From positions 1 to 55,634 of the forward strand of contig JAKAWG010000028.1 of the NCBI GenBank assembly GCA_021817045.1: DNA of 55,634 nt, read 5' to 3'. Numbering within the stretch: position 1 is the stretch's first letter; each line of letters begins with the position of its first letter. This document shows, one piece after another, positions 47,396-55,634 of this stretch. Below the pieces are notes generated by a model. The model had not been told where the DNA came from. It worked only from the letters and a program-made list of their open reading frames with translations, and made no database searches. Source of the DNA: Acidobacteriota bacterium. GTDB lineage: Bacteria; Acidobacteriota; Terriglobia; UBA7540. The translations under genes and the position numbers were made by a program.

Positions 47396-48124
47396 CTAAA
47401 GCGTAAACCGGTTCAGAAATCCGAGGTAGCCCGAAAGCATCGTAAAGCGGTTCAAAGCGATCAAAACCCCGATCACGATAAGCAAAACACCGGACCCCAC
47501 CTCAACCGCGTGTAAGTACGCCTTAAAGCGGCCGTAGAATTTCAAGAATTGCCCCAAGCCAAGGCTGGTAAGCAGGAACGGAATCGCCAAACCTGCCGAG
47601 TACACCGCCAGCAGAAACATCCCCTGAAAGACCGTGTCCCGCGTGGCGGCCATCGCCAGTATTGCCGCCAGGATCGGCCCGATGCAAGGCGTCCAGCCGA
47701 AGGCAAAAGCAAAGCCCAAAACAAACGCTCCCAGAAGGCCGCGGCGGGGCGCGCCGGTGCTAAAGCGGGCGTCGCGGTAGAGAAACGGAATCTTTACCAA
47801 GCCTGTCAGGTGCAATCCGAAGACGATGATCAGGACGCCGGCAAAGATATTGAAAATGGGCCGCCTTGAGGCGAGGAACGCTCCCACTGCCGTAGCCGAC
47901 GCGCCAAGAGCAATGAAAACCGCTGAAAAACCGATTACGAAAGCGACTGCATTCCTCAACACCTGCCTCATCAGTGCGCTTTGTTCGCCCGCGCGCAACT
48001 CCTCCATTGAGGCCCCGGAAAGCATAGAGATGTAGCCTGGGATGAGGGGCAGGACACAAGGCGACAAAAAGGAAACGATGCCGGCCACGAGCGCGATCGG
48101 CAGGCTCAACGAATGAGTTTCCAA
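47396..48124 (-). CDS. ccdA: CcdA-type thiol-disulfide membrane transporter
   Basis: A TTG at 48124, behind a GGAGGAAAGG stretch, gives 242 residues; the frame extends to 48253 but that part is not membrane-like. Six membrane segments are visible. The two redox cysteines lie in FLSPCVLPLIPGY and FGWTPCIGPILAA. CcdA carries reducing equivalents from cytoplasmic thioredoxin to periplasmic partners such as the TlpA-like protein of this cluster. Confidence 0.9.
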   Translation of the reverse strand: METHSLSLPIALVAGIVSFLSPCVLPLIPGYISMLSGASMEELRAGEQSALMRQVLRNAVAFVIGFSAVFIALGASATAVGAFLASRRPIFNIFAGVLIIVFGLHLTGLVKIPFLYRDARFSTGAPRRGLLGAFVLGFAFAFGWTPCIGPILAAILAMAATRDTVFQGMFLLAVYSAGLAIPFLLTSLGLGQFLKFYGRFKAYLHAVEVGSGVLLIVIGVLIALNRFTMLSGYLGFLNRFTL

Positions 48125-48470
48125 GCTTCTGATCCTTTCCTCCTTGCCGTCGCTAATTGTATTGGATGCAGCACTGCTGTTTCTGGCGCAAGCTAGAACG
48201 ACCGCCGTCAAACAAGGCGGCCGGTTGCCGCAGGGATCGCATGACACGCCCAAAACGGAACTATCCTAAATGAGGACCAACCCCGCAGACTTGCCACGCC
48301 CACCCTCCCAAGTCTATCATAGCGTTGGCATTGAGTTCGGATGACGGCCGGATCGCTATTGAGCTTTGTGCCTCCGTTTGGCAAACATACTGGCCTCTAT
48401 AACAGCCACAGTCCGCCTCTGCAGTTTTTCAAAGACCCTTTGGTTCGCGATATGAGCGGGAGAAGTTACC
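48125..48470. other. Divergent gap between ccdA and the HAD phosphatase gene
   Basis: I see no gene, repeat or convincing promoter in this stretch. The opposing gene starts make it the likely site of both promoters. Confidence 0.3.
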
Positions 48471-49157
48471 TTGCTTCGTGCGCTTATTTTTGATTTTGAC
48501 GGGGTGATCGTCGATAGCGAGCCGGTCATCATGGAATTGACGCGCCAGATGGCAACACGCGAGGGCTGGAGTCTGAGCAAAGAGGAGTATTATCGGGACT
48601 ACTTGGCGCTCGACGATCGCAGAATCGTGGAGCGGCTCTTCTACACTCACGGCCGGCCGATCGACGTGACTCGGCGGGATGCGCTGCTCGAATGGAAAGC
48701 CGCAGCCTACCGTCAGGCGATCCGTGACGGGCTTCGACCCCTACCAGGAGCGGCAGAGTTCGTTAAGCGGTGCCGGGTGGCCGGCTATCCCCTTGCCATC
48801 GCCAGCGGCAGCCTGCGTGAGGAAGTGGAGTGGCTATTGAAAAAACTCAGGCTACGAGAGCACTTCAGCGTCCTGGCTACCGCCGAAGATGCTGAGTATT
48901 CGAAGCCGCATCCAGGCATCTACTTGACGGCTCTCGCGCAGTTGGGAAGGTTAAGCGAGTTTGGCCGCCACCCCTTGCACGCCGCAGAATGTGTAGCCGT
49001 AGAGGACGCGCCAGCGGGCGTTGACGCCGCACACGCTGCGGGAATCAAGTGTGTCGCACTCGCCCACAGCCGTCCCCCTGTCGAACTGGGGCAGGCCGAT
49101 TGGGTCTTTTCCGATTTCGACAAGCTGAATCTCGCGGCTCTTGCAGCGAGCTGCTGA
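48471..49157 (+). CDS. HAD-superfamily phosphatase (beta-phosphoglucomutase-like)
   Basis: The 228-residue protein opens with the HAD motif I, FDFDGVIVDSEP (D8, D10). Motif II is AIASGS, motif III is the K of KPHPGIYL, and motif IV is CVAVEDAPAG. A helical cap lies between motifs I and II. It probably dephosphorylates a small sugar phosphate or isomerises glucose phosphate; the substrate is not evident. The TTG start has GGGAGAAG upstream. Confidence 0.88.
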   Translation: MLRALIFDFDGVIVDSEPVIMELTRQMATREGWSLSKEEYYRDYLALDDRRIVERLFYTHGRPIDVTRRDALLEWKAAAYRQAIRDGLRPLPGAAEFVKRCRVAGYPLAIASGSLREEVEWLLKKLRLREHFSVLATAEDAEYSKPHPGIYLTALAQLGRLSEFGRHPLHAAECVAVEDAPAGVDAAHAAGIKCVALAHSRPPVELGQADWVFSDFDKLNLAALAASC

Positions 49158-49182
49158 ACCCGAGCGACAGATAGCTTGAACC

Positions 49183-49755
49183 TCACCGCCGCATTCCGTC
49201 GAAAGACGCACCCGCAGCCGCCCTAAGGACGCGCTCGCCTCCCTTTGCCGCCCGACGGTGCTCCGCCAGGAGCACAAGCATCGAGTTGCGGTTCAGAACC
49301 TCGCTGTTCACCGTGCAAAGTGACAAAGCGTCAAGCGAGGCAATGAACTCGTGCATGCGGCGCTGATGTTCCAGCACGGCGATCGGCTCAGTCGAGTTCC
49401 CGTATGCCCAAGACCAGTCGGACACCCAGCGCAGCAGCGGCGCGCTTGGACGCAGCGGACCGCGCTGAAGAGGGTCGTCCGGCTTAAGCAGCGTGGAAAG
49501 GCAGCTTGGAGCAGTGAGGAAAACGAGCCGACCGTTGCGCAGCATACATTCGGCGCGCAGGCCGTGTTCGGTCAAGTCCTGCGCCAACTCGCGGAGAAAG
49601 CGAGCCCCGCCCATCGCCACCACTTGCTGTCCGATCTGCAAGCCTTCGATGACAAACTGTGAAATCTGGGCCGGGCTGTGGTTCTCGCGGACTACCATAC
49701 GGCAGCAAGCTGCAAGCTTTGCAGTTTCTGCACCTACATTTCCAGCCGATAGCAT
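49183..49755 (-). CDS. MEDS-like sensor protein (tentative)
   Basis: The 190-residue protein resembles the MEDS (DcmR-like sensory) domain. It has HSPAQISQFVIEGLQIGQQV near residue 26, ECMLRNGRLVFLTAPSCL in the middle, and the helix EPIAVLEHQRRMHEFIASLD. These domains sit in signalling proteins, often with kinases or anti-sigma regulators. No effector domain is attached. There is no ribosome site at the ATG, so the start may be later. Confidence 0.55.
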   Translation of the reverse strand: MLSAGNVGAETAKLAACCRMVVRENHSPAQISQFVIEGLQIGQQVVAMGGARFLRELAQDLTEHGLRAECMLRNGRLVFLTAPSCLSTLLKPDDPLQRGPLRPSAPLLRWVSDWSWAYGNSTEPIAVLEHQRRMHEFIASLDALSLCTVNSEVLNRNSMLVLLAEHRRAAKGGERVLRAAAGASFDGMRR

Positions 49756-49996
49756 ATAATACTATTTTCTACGAAACCCAGCCATAATGTCAATGAATAG
49801 GAAACATTCGGAACCATAAGCGAAAAACGAAGATGCGGGCAAGGGCCTATTTTGACCGGCACGGTTCCAACTGGGGAGTTATCAGAAAATCGAGATATAC
49901 CCCTTAGACCCCGCCGATCTTCATAAACTGCCGATTGAACCATTAGGCTTAATCCGGGGTCAAATCCTGGAACCGCTGAGGACTAAGGAGCGGAAT

Positions 49997-50695
49997 ATGA
50001 AAAAAATCACGTTTTTTCTATGTTTACTGTCGGTGAGCACGCTCGCCAGCGCAGCAAGCAGTCCAAAACAGCAATTAGAGAAGGCTAATACCGTCCTCAC
50101 CAGCATCATGCAGACCCCGGAAAAGGCCATTCCGGGCGATTTGCTGAATAAGGCGGTATGCGTGGGAATCGTCCCCGCGGAAATAAAGTTTGCGTTTATC
50201 GTCGGGGGAAATTATGGGCGTGGAGTTCTGGTGTGCCGGAGACACGGGAACGGGCCCTGGGGAGCGCCCTCCATGTTTACTCTGGGCGGGGGCAGCTTCG
50301 GATTTCAGATCGGTGGAAAGGGAACTGATGTTGTTTTTGTTGTAATGAACCCGGATGGAGTGCGGAAGCTGCTTCAGAGCAAGGTCACGCTGGGGGCCGG
50401 TGTGTCTGTCGCGGGCGGACCGGTGGGCCGGTCGGCTTCGGGTGAAACGGACGCACAAATGCACGCCGAAATCCTTAGCTACTCGCGCTCGCGCGGGCTG
50501 TTCGCAGGGGCGGCCCTCAATGGAGCGGTGATGAAGCAGGACAATGCGGACAACAAGGAACTTTACGGGCACCGCGTCAGCCCGCAGGATATTCTCATTA
50601 AGGGCACGGTAGCGACACCGGCCGCGGCAGAACAGCTTGACCGCACTTTAACCAAGTATTCGCCGCACGGCGGAGCGCCGTTTGGAAACCTCTGA
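49997..50695 (+). CDS. SYLF/YSC84-domain lipid-binding protein, exported
   Basis: The 232-residue protein has a signal peptide (MKKITFFLCLLSVSTLASAA) and a SYLF (DUF500/YSC84) domain from about residue 50 (KAVCVGIVPAEIKFAFIVGG, then GGGSFGFQIGGKGTDVVFVV). SYLF proteins bind phosphoinositides in eukaryotes; bacterial exported members have no settled role. The ATG has AGGAG eight bases upstream. It precedes another exported protein by 86 bp. Confidence 0.85.
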   Translation: MKKITFFLCLLSVSTLASAASSPKQQLEKANTVLTSIMQTPEKAIPGDLLNKAVCVGIVPAEIKFAFIVGGNYGRGVLVCRRHGNGPWGAPSMFTLGGGSFGFQIGGKGTDVVFVVMNPDGVRKLLQSKVTLGAGVSVAGGPVGRSASGETDAQMHAEILSYSRSRGLFAGAALNGAVMKQDNADNKELYGHRVSPQDILIKGTVATPAAAEQLDRTLTKYSPHGGAPFGNL

Positions 50696-50781
50696 CGGGC
50701 CGTCGATAGAATCTTCTGACTTATTCTGTAGCGCCGGAGGGTCATGTTCCGCAAGCTCGCGCTCAAAGACGAAAGGAGCAA

Positions 50782-51339
50782 ATGGCGAGATATAGACTGA
50801 TGCTCGTGATCCTTTTCACGATAATGCTGCCTGCGCTAGCGGTCGGGGCCGAAAATCTAAGGCTGAATTCACATCTCAATTACAAGAAGAACAACCACCA
50901 GGGACCGCTCATCATGGGCAAGCACATGACGGAAGGCATGAAGCGGGGAGTGGTGAACTATATCGTCTTTTATGCCGAATTTTGCTATAACGCCAAACGC
51001 CAGGCGCGAACAACGGTAGATTTATATCAAAAGTACAAAGGGCGGGTTCATTTTGTAGTCGTTGACTATGAGTACGGCTGGTCCCCCGCCCAAAATAAGC
51101 TCGTACAAGAATTCTTCACAAGATACATCCCGCACATTGTCATCCTTGATCGCCAGGGAAGACCTGTCTTCAACTACATCGGCCAAGCGCCGGAAAGTAC
51201 GCTCGAACAGTGGCTGAATGCGGCGCTAGAGCGTTCCGGACAACTGCCTCTCGCGAAACGTCCCATGGACACGCCCGGAAGCGTGCCGGGCGATCACTGG
51301 ACCATTGCTCGCCATTTGGGGATATTTACGAAGCTGTAA
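50782..51339 (+). CDS. Exported thioredoxin-like protein with a degenerate active site
   Basis: The 185-residue protein has a signal peptide (LMLVILFTIMLPALAVGA) and a thioredoxin-like fold. The active-site region reads YIVFYAEFCYNAKRQ, with only one Cys where CxxC is expected. Residues IPHIVILDRQGRPVFNYIG hold the cis-Pro strand of the fold. A single Cys could support glutaredoxin-like or mixed-disulfide chemistry, or the fold may be structural. AAAGGAG precedes the ATG. Confidence 0.78.
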   Translation: MARYRLMLVILFTIMLPALAVGAENLRLNSHLNYKKNNHQGPLIMGKHMTEGMKRGVVNYIVFYAEFCYNAKRQARTTVDLYQKYKGRVHFVVVDYEYGWSPAQNKLVQEFFTRYIPHIVILDRQGRPVFNYIGQAPESTLEQWLNAALERSGQLPLAKRPMDTPGSVPGDHWTIARHLGIFTKL

Positions 51340-51579
51340 TGCCTCAGCACAGCGAAAGTCTGTAACGGCGCCACCCGCTCCCGCTGCAGTCGAAAGCAGG
51401 GTATGACGGGCTCTGCTCGGTTGGGTCAGGAAGATGCTTGAGGGCATGCTTGTAACGCCAAGTCTTTATCCGGCGAAGGCAACTCAGTAAAAAAAAGGTG
51501 AATCGAAAGAAATTGAGTAAGTCATGTAGAGTTGCTAAGGGGGCAGCGAGCCAATGCACGCTATTCGAAAGGAGACTAA

Positions 51580-52047
51580 ATGCTCTCCGACCGGCTAATC
51601 AGAATGGTTGAAAGCCACGCGGATGAGCTAACGCGAGGCACAGTAAAATCGCTGCGAGACAGCCCACACGCCTCTTCTTACCAAGCGCTTACCGACGACG
51701 ATATCTACGAACGCGTTTACAGGGTCTATCACGATTTGGGACGATGGCTGGCGGCAAAAACCGATGACCCGCTAAAGAACTGGCATCATCAGCTTGGCAA
51801 AAAGCGCTTTCATCAAGGGATCCCGCTGTGCGAGCTCGTATGGGCCTTGACACTCACGAAACACTTTGCGTTCGATTATATTCGCCTTTACGGATTCGCA
51901 GATTCCGCGCTTGAGCTTCACCAACAGATCGAACTTCACCACCTTCTCGACCATTTCTTCGATCGCGCCGTCTTTTATACCATTGAAGGATACGAGCACG
52001 CTGCAACAGTCGATCAGCGACATGCCGCGGTTGCTGGCCATTCTTGA
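51580..52047 (+). CDS. RsbRD N-terminal-domain protein
   Basis: The 155-residue protein is a helical bundle that resembles the RsbRD_N domain (RMVESHADELTRGTVKSL, ERVYRVYHDLGRWLAAKTDD). In stressosome proteins this domain precedes a STAS domain. Here it stands alone, so it may be a stand-alone sensor or the truncated relic of a longer regulator. GGAG precedes the ATG. Confidence 0.65.
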   Translation: MLSDRLIRMVESHADELTRGTVKSLRDSPHASSYQALTDDDIYERVYRVYHDLGRWLAAKTDDPLKNWHHQLGKKRFHQGIPLCELVWALTLTKHFAFDYIRLYGFADSALELHQQIELHHLLDHFFDRAVFYTIEGYEHAATVDQRHAAVAGHS

Positions 52048-52109
52048 GTGCAAGGGGCGGCCTGCCTTCTGCGGCAACCAGGCTCTCCCCCCAGGAAGAC
52101 CCCTTTCGG

Positions 52110-53060
52110 CTAGGCAACAGCCAGCTTTGTGACGCGCCCTACGGCGATCCATTCCACAACATAGATATTTCCTTCGGCGTCCCAACAGGCCGAGTGAGGC
52201 GAGATAAACTTGCCAGCTTCCCAGCTCTCGCGCGGCAGGTTCGGCCAGCCCGGCTGTTCCCAAACACCCGGGTTATCACCCAAATGAACGACCAAACGGT
52301 TGTTCTTGTCGAAAATGGTGACGCGTCCCCAAAGATCCGGGATCAGTAACTCTTCACCTCTCTGGTCGAAATGGCATGGGCGGCGCAGTTCATCGGTAAC
52401 AAACCCGAGATGAGTCCCGTTCAAAGTAAAAAGCTGTAACCGGGCGTTGCCACGGTCAGCCACGACCACGACAGGCTCTTTACCTCGCGTATCTACCCAG
52501 ATCCCGTGCGGACAGTCCAGCTTGCCCGCTTCCTTGCCTTTTCCACCCCAAGTGCGAATGTATTGCGCCTTGATGTTGTATTGGTGAATGTAGCTCAAGC
52601 CGTAGCCGTCAGCGATGTAGAAGTCTCCGTTCGGCGCGAAAGCCACATTGGTCGGCTTATATTCCGCTTCCGACCGATAGACACCGGACTCCCACGGAAC
52701 GCCCAGGGTCCAGACGATTTCCCCGTCCACTGTAGCTTTCACGACCAGATGGCGAACATAGTCAGCCAAGTAAAGGTATTCGCTCGTTCCCTCCTTCCTC
52801 AACTGCAGCCCGTGAGCTCCGTTCTTAAACTCCGGTCCCCAGGACTTGATGAACCGCCCCTCCGGATCGAAAAGGATCACTGAATCTCGGCTCATGTTGT
52901 GAACAATAACGCGTTGCTGGGAATCTATCGCTATACCGTGCGTGAAGCCGTATTTCACGCCATCGGGCAGTTTGCCCCATCCTTCGACCACTTGGTATGT
53001 ATGTGGACCACTGCTCAAGATCACCGCTTTGCTCGGACTCTGTTGTGTTGAATAGGTCAT
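52110..53060 (-). CDS. NHL-repeat beta-propeller protein
   Basis: The 316-residue protein is built of NHL-type blades (YGFTHGIAIDSQQRVIVHNM, EAGKLDCPHGIWVDTRGKEP, FISPHSACWDAEGNIYVVEW), about six in all. No signal peptide is seen, so it acts in the cytoplasm. It may bind a protein, a sugar or a nucleic acid, or have a peptidylglycine-lyase-like activity. GGAGGA precedes the ATG at a distance of ten bases. The PhyH gene is 122 bp upstream on the same strand. Confidence 0.8.
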   Translation of the reverse strand: MTYSTQQSPSKAVILSSGPHTYQVVEGWGKLPDGVKYGFTHGIAIDSQQRVIVHNMSRDSVILFDPEGRFIKSWGPEFKNGAHGLQLRKEGTSEYLYLADYVRHLVVKATVDGEIVWTLGVPWESGVYRSEAEYKPTNVAFAPNGDFYIADGYGLSYIHQYNIKAQYIRTWGGKGKEAGKLDCPHGIWVDTRGKEPVVVVADRGNARLQLFTLNGTHLGFVTDELRRPCHFDQRGEELLIPDLWGRVTIFDKNNRLVVHLGDNPGVWEQPGWPNLPRESWEAGKFISPHSACWDAEGNIYVVEWIAVGRVTKLAVA

Positions 53061-53182
53061 TGTTGCGCGTATTCCTCCAATGGACCGTAATGAGTTGCTC
53101 TAACGAAGCCTCAGTTCAGTCCGGTAACGACCGCGTCCGCCAGCCGTACGTGCGGCTTGATTTCCGAAGCCGGGGCGCCCCG

Positions 53183-54034
53183 TCAGACCTGGGAAGGCTC
53201 TTTTTCGTGCCAATCTTCTCTCTTAGCCTCTTCGATACTCAAATGCTTTCTTTCCAGACGTCCGTAACGGGCCGTCGGAATGGTTCCGACAGGATTGAGC
53301 TTGTATTCGTCGATACCCCGCATTAAATAGGTTTTGAAGTGAGGATTCACCGAGAGATCGCATTTCACATTGGTTCCCGAGTATCGAATAGTAAAGCCGA
53401 TCCTCCAGCGATCTGACCGGTTCGGGGATGAGCCATGAATAATGCGGTCGTCATGAATTGAGATGTGACCGGCTTTCACGACAAGCGAAACCGCTTCGTC
53501 TTCTCGGAATGTGCCTCGCTCAAGCTCCAGAGTGAGAACTGAGTCGGTCTCAGAAGCGCGCTTGTGCGTGATCAGGCCGCCAAGGTGTGAGCGCGGAATT
53601 ACTTGCATGGCGCTGTTGTCTTCATCGGAGTCCGTGAAGGCCAGCCACACGGTAACGGTATTGTGAGGTGACAAAGGCCAATAATAGGCGTCCTGATGCC
53701 AGCCAACTTTGCTTTTAGTCTGTGGCGCTTTTGAAAAGAAATTCGAGGCCCAAAGGTAAAAGTTCGGTCCTAAAAGACCCTCCACGTAATCGAGGATGCG
53801 GGGATTAGTACAGATGTCGTAAAGGAAGCTGCTGCTTTCGTGCCATTCTCGAATTTCCTTGTCATCCTCTCCCGCCTTCAGCAGCTTGAGGAGTTCTTGA
53901 TACCCCTCGTTCAACGCTTTCACGCCTTGTGCATCATAGATTGGCGGAAGCCCTATAAGGTAGCCGTTTTCCCTGTAAAACTTTTTCTGCCCTTCACTCA
54001 ATCGGCGCTTATCTTGGCTCATTTCGGCGATCAT
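53183..54034 (-). CDS. Phytanoyl-CoA dioxygenase (PhyH) family protein
   Basis: The 283-residue protein has an Fe(II)/2-oxoglutarate dioxygenase fold. Metal ligands are the H and D of GWHQDAYYWP and the H in the C-terminal segment DDRIIHGSSPNRSD; R of RIGFTIRYSG would hold 2-oxoglutarate. LAFTDSDEDNSAMQVIPRSH is the PhyH family signature. It would hydroxylate a small substrate. AGGAGG six bases before ATG makes the start firm. Confidence 0.88.
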   Translation of the reverse strand: MIAEMSQDKRRLSEGQKKFYRENGYLIGLPPIYDAQGVKALNEGYQELLKLLKAGEDDKEIREWHESSSFLYDICTNPRILDYVEGLLGPNFYLWASNFFSKAPQTKSKVGWHQDAYYWPLSPHNTVTVWLAFTDSDEDNSAMQVIPRSHLGGLITHKRASETDSVLTLELERGTFREDEAVSLVVKAGHISIHDDRIIHGSSPNRSDRWRIGFTIRYSGTNVKCDLSVNPHFKTYLMRGIDEYKLNPVGTIPTARYGRLERKHLSIEEAKREDWHEKEPSQV

Positions 54035-54261
54035 TCCAATCCTCCTAGGTTAGCAAGCCGACGCGAACGCAGTATTATACGTTACAAACAACATTCCACT
54101 CACCTGCTCCGAAAATTCCATAGCGCCGGCGTCTCGCCGGCTTGCCGCTGCTTTGGAGACCAGGAAGACCCGCTTGGAGCAGCAAGATAAATTGCAATGG
54201 TCGCTTGGCGCAGGCAACGGGCTGAGTGTCATCTATGCGATTCACGTTCCGCCGGCAGGCC

Positions 54262-55305
54262 TCAACCCGCCAGCACCTCAAGTTCCTTTAGTTTGTTCAC
54301 GTCGCCCATGGTGATGAGCGCGTCGCCCGCACCGATGCTGTGCTCGGGCGCAGGATTGAAAACCAGCTTGCCGTTCTGCTGGCGAATCCCGAGCAGTATC
54401 ACCCCCAGGTTCTTTCGTGCCTGAATGTCTCCAAAGGCAGCGCCGCACAACGAGGAACGCTGCGCGACCGGGATCTCCTGAATCGCCAAGTCAAGGTTCG
54501 AGCCGTCGAAAGACGACAGCGCCAGGTCGATGAACCGCTGGACATTCGGTCGCGTCAGCACCCGTGCCATACGAAGCCCGGCGTAGCGATAGGGAGAGAT
54601 CACGGTCGTGGCGCCGGCGCGCAGGAGTTTCGCCTCCGCGTGTTCTTCACTGGCGCGCGCCACAATCGGGAGGTTCGGGGCTATGCCGCGAGCCGTCAGC
54701 ACAACGTAGACGTTCCCTGCATCAGAAGTCACCGCGCTCGCGAGACCTCGGGCGCGATCGATGCCCGCGCGGCGGAGGGTTTCTTCCGCTGTAGCATCCC
54801 CAACGAGCACGAGAAGACCACGCTCCTGCGCCCAGCGCGCGTTGTCCGCATCCCGCTCGATCACCACCAGCGGCAGATGGGCGGAGACGATTTCCTCGGC
54901 AACCCGCCTCCCTACGCGGCCCACACCGCAGATGATGAAATGATCTTTCAGTTTTGAGATTTCCTTTTCTATCCTCCGCCTCCCGAATCGCGCACTGAAC
55001 TCGGATTCTATCACCGCCTGCGTAAAGCTGGCCACGGCGAAACCCACAACGCCGACGCCCAGAATCACCAGGATCACGTTGAACGCACGGCCCGTGGCGG
55101 AGAGTTGGCTCACGGGTTCCGCGCCAATGGTGGAGATGGTCATCAGCGTGCAATAGAAGGAGTCGAACCACGTCCACCCTTCGATCCAATGGAAGCCTAT
55201 TGCCCCAATGCCGAGCAGCACACAGATCAGGAGCGCGACGATCAGCACGCGAACCGACGCCGTGGTGTGTGGAGTCTGCGGTCTCGGAAGGAGGCTCTTT
55301 GACAT
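54262..55305 (-). CDS. Two-TM potassium-channel-like protein with TrkA-N and TrkA-C domains
   Basis: The 347-residue protein has two membrane segments (VRVLIVALLICVLLGIGAIG and FNVILVILGVGVVGFAVASF) with a pore helix between (DSFYCTLMTISTIGAEP). A Rossmann TrkA-N/RCK domain (HFIICGVGRVGRRVAEEIVS) and a TrkA-C domain follow. The selectivity filter reads TISTIGAEP where K+ channels have T-x-G-Y-G or similar. It should gate a cation pore in response to nucleotide, though K+ selectivity is uncertain. Element B2 lies upstream in the same orientation. Confidence 0.85.
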   Translation of the reverse strand: MSKSLLPRPQTPHTTASVRVLIVALLICVLLGIGAIGFHWIEGWTWFDSFYCTLMTISTIGAEPVSQLSATGRAFNVILVILGVGVVGFAVASFTQAVIESEFSARFGRRRIEKEISKLKDHFIICGVGRVGRRVAEEIVSAHLPLVVIERDADNARWAQERGLLVLVGDATAEETLRRAGIDRARGLASAVTSDAGNVYVVLTARGIAPNLPIVARASEEHAEAKLLRAGATTVISPYRYAGLRMARVLTRPNVQRFIDLALSSFDGSNLDLAIQEIPVAQRSSLCGAAFGDIQARKNLGVILLGIRQQNGKLVFNPAPEHSIGAGDALITMGDVNKLKELEVLAG

Positions 55306-55634
55306 AACTCGTAATGCCTGCCGATAGTTATCGGCATCCCGCGGGCGTTGTCAACCGGCCGGAGAGGCGGTTCGCCATCTTCAACCGGTTGGCAGATGCC
55401 AGCGAAGCGTCAATGTGCTTTCAGTGATTCCCCGTCTTGAAACAGTAGCCGCGCGGGACAGTGCGGCGAACCAGCATCCGCGTGACAGGTACCGAAAAAT
55501 AAACTCGGTTTTTCCTCGGAAATTTGTCATAAGCCGCTTTTTTTCAGCAACTTTAATGGGCTGGAACAATCTCATCCCCAACTCACTTATATTCAATGAG
55601 ATACGTGGATGGGGGGAGATTGTTCCTAAATTGT
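55306..55634. other. Right-edge intergenic region with element B2
   Basis: No gene is supported. The distal part (from about 55490) is the AT-rich element B2, read on the minus strand. The rest is ordinary sequence, possibly leader of the channel gene. Confidence 0.5.
55494..55634 (-). repeat. Dispersed AT-rich element B, copy B2 (runs off the right edge)
   Basis: Reverse-complemented, this stretch aligns with 35190-35332 over about 140 bp with few gaps. It lies about 190 bp upstream of the channel gene, in the same orientation. The element may continue beyond the window. Confidence 0.6.

Noticed and set aside
49941..49990. tRNA-like GGGGTCAAATCCTGG segment
   Set aside because: Only a T-arm-like sequence is present; there is no matching anticodon arm, D arm or acceptor stem around it.
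55381..55596. 71-residue minus-strand frame at the right edge
   Set aside because: It lies across element B2 and the equivalent frame is not kept in B1. No ribosome site or domain is visible.

Overview
The window is a GC-rich bacterial chromosome segment, densely coded on both strands, with many GTG and TTG starts. I infer an Acidobacteriota-like Gram-negative bacterium. The reasons are the outer-membrane lipoprotein machinery (Lgt, Lnt, lipoprotein MltD), type IV pilus motor genes, a large hybrid kinase, a bacterial GH63-type glucosidase, and many palindromic intergenic repeats of a kind common in that phylum. This placement rests on family knowledge, not on a marker gene search. I see no rRNA, tRNA, CRISPR array, prophage or intact insertion sequence.

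Layout. 1-303: 5' end of a DNA methyltransferase running off the left edge. 304-1064: an intergenic element (A1) with a consensus promoter. 1065-5993: nitrilase-family amidohydrolase, unknown coiled-coil protein, Slt-type lytic transglycosylase, PLP aminotransferase. 6148-10366 (minus): pilB-pilT-pilC. 10461-15062: endonuclease III-like glycosylase and an NtrY/NtrX-type two-component pair. 15172-17899 (minus): phoH-ybeY-era. 17900-19140: a mosaic of palindromic repeats plus element A2. 19141-24071: MltD-like lipoprotein with LysM repeats, an acidic/basic histone-like protein, an MBL-fold hydrolase and queG. 24140-27782 (minus): nadA-nadC-nadB, the complete aspartate-to-NaMN route. 27971-30907: hydroxypyruvate-isomerase-like protein, small zinc ribbon, sugar-acid dehydratase. 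31253-34036: hybrid histidine kinase. 34602-38060: FmdB-type zinc ribbon, a 9-bp tandem repeat, element B1 and a GH63 glucosidase. 38082-45357 (minus): TPR protein-NfeD-slipin-SPOR-Lnt-PrfB; prfB has the classic +1 programmed frameshift. 45552-48124 (minus): ccdA-lgt-tlpA. 48471-55305: HAD phosphatase, MEDS-like, SYLF, thioredoxin-like and RsbRD-N proteins, an NHL propeller, a PhyH dioxygenase and a K+-channel-like protein with a TrkA-N domain. Element B2 runs off the right edge.

Together the genes are mostly housekeeping. They cover envelope construction (lipoprotein acylation, murein turnover, membrane microdomain proteins), twitching motility, NAD and queuosine biosynthesis, ribosome maturation, and nitrogen/redox-type signalling.

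The most unusual signal is non-coding. Two about 420-bp elements (A1, A2) align almost without gaps, both start with TTGACA-17-TACTAT, and both lie upstream of a gene on the same strand. A related shorter family (B1, B2) also sits upstream of, and in the same orientation as, the next gene. These look like a family of promoter-bearing leader or small-RNA elements and are the best candidates for something undescribed.
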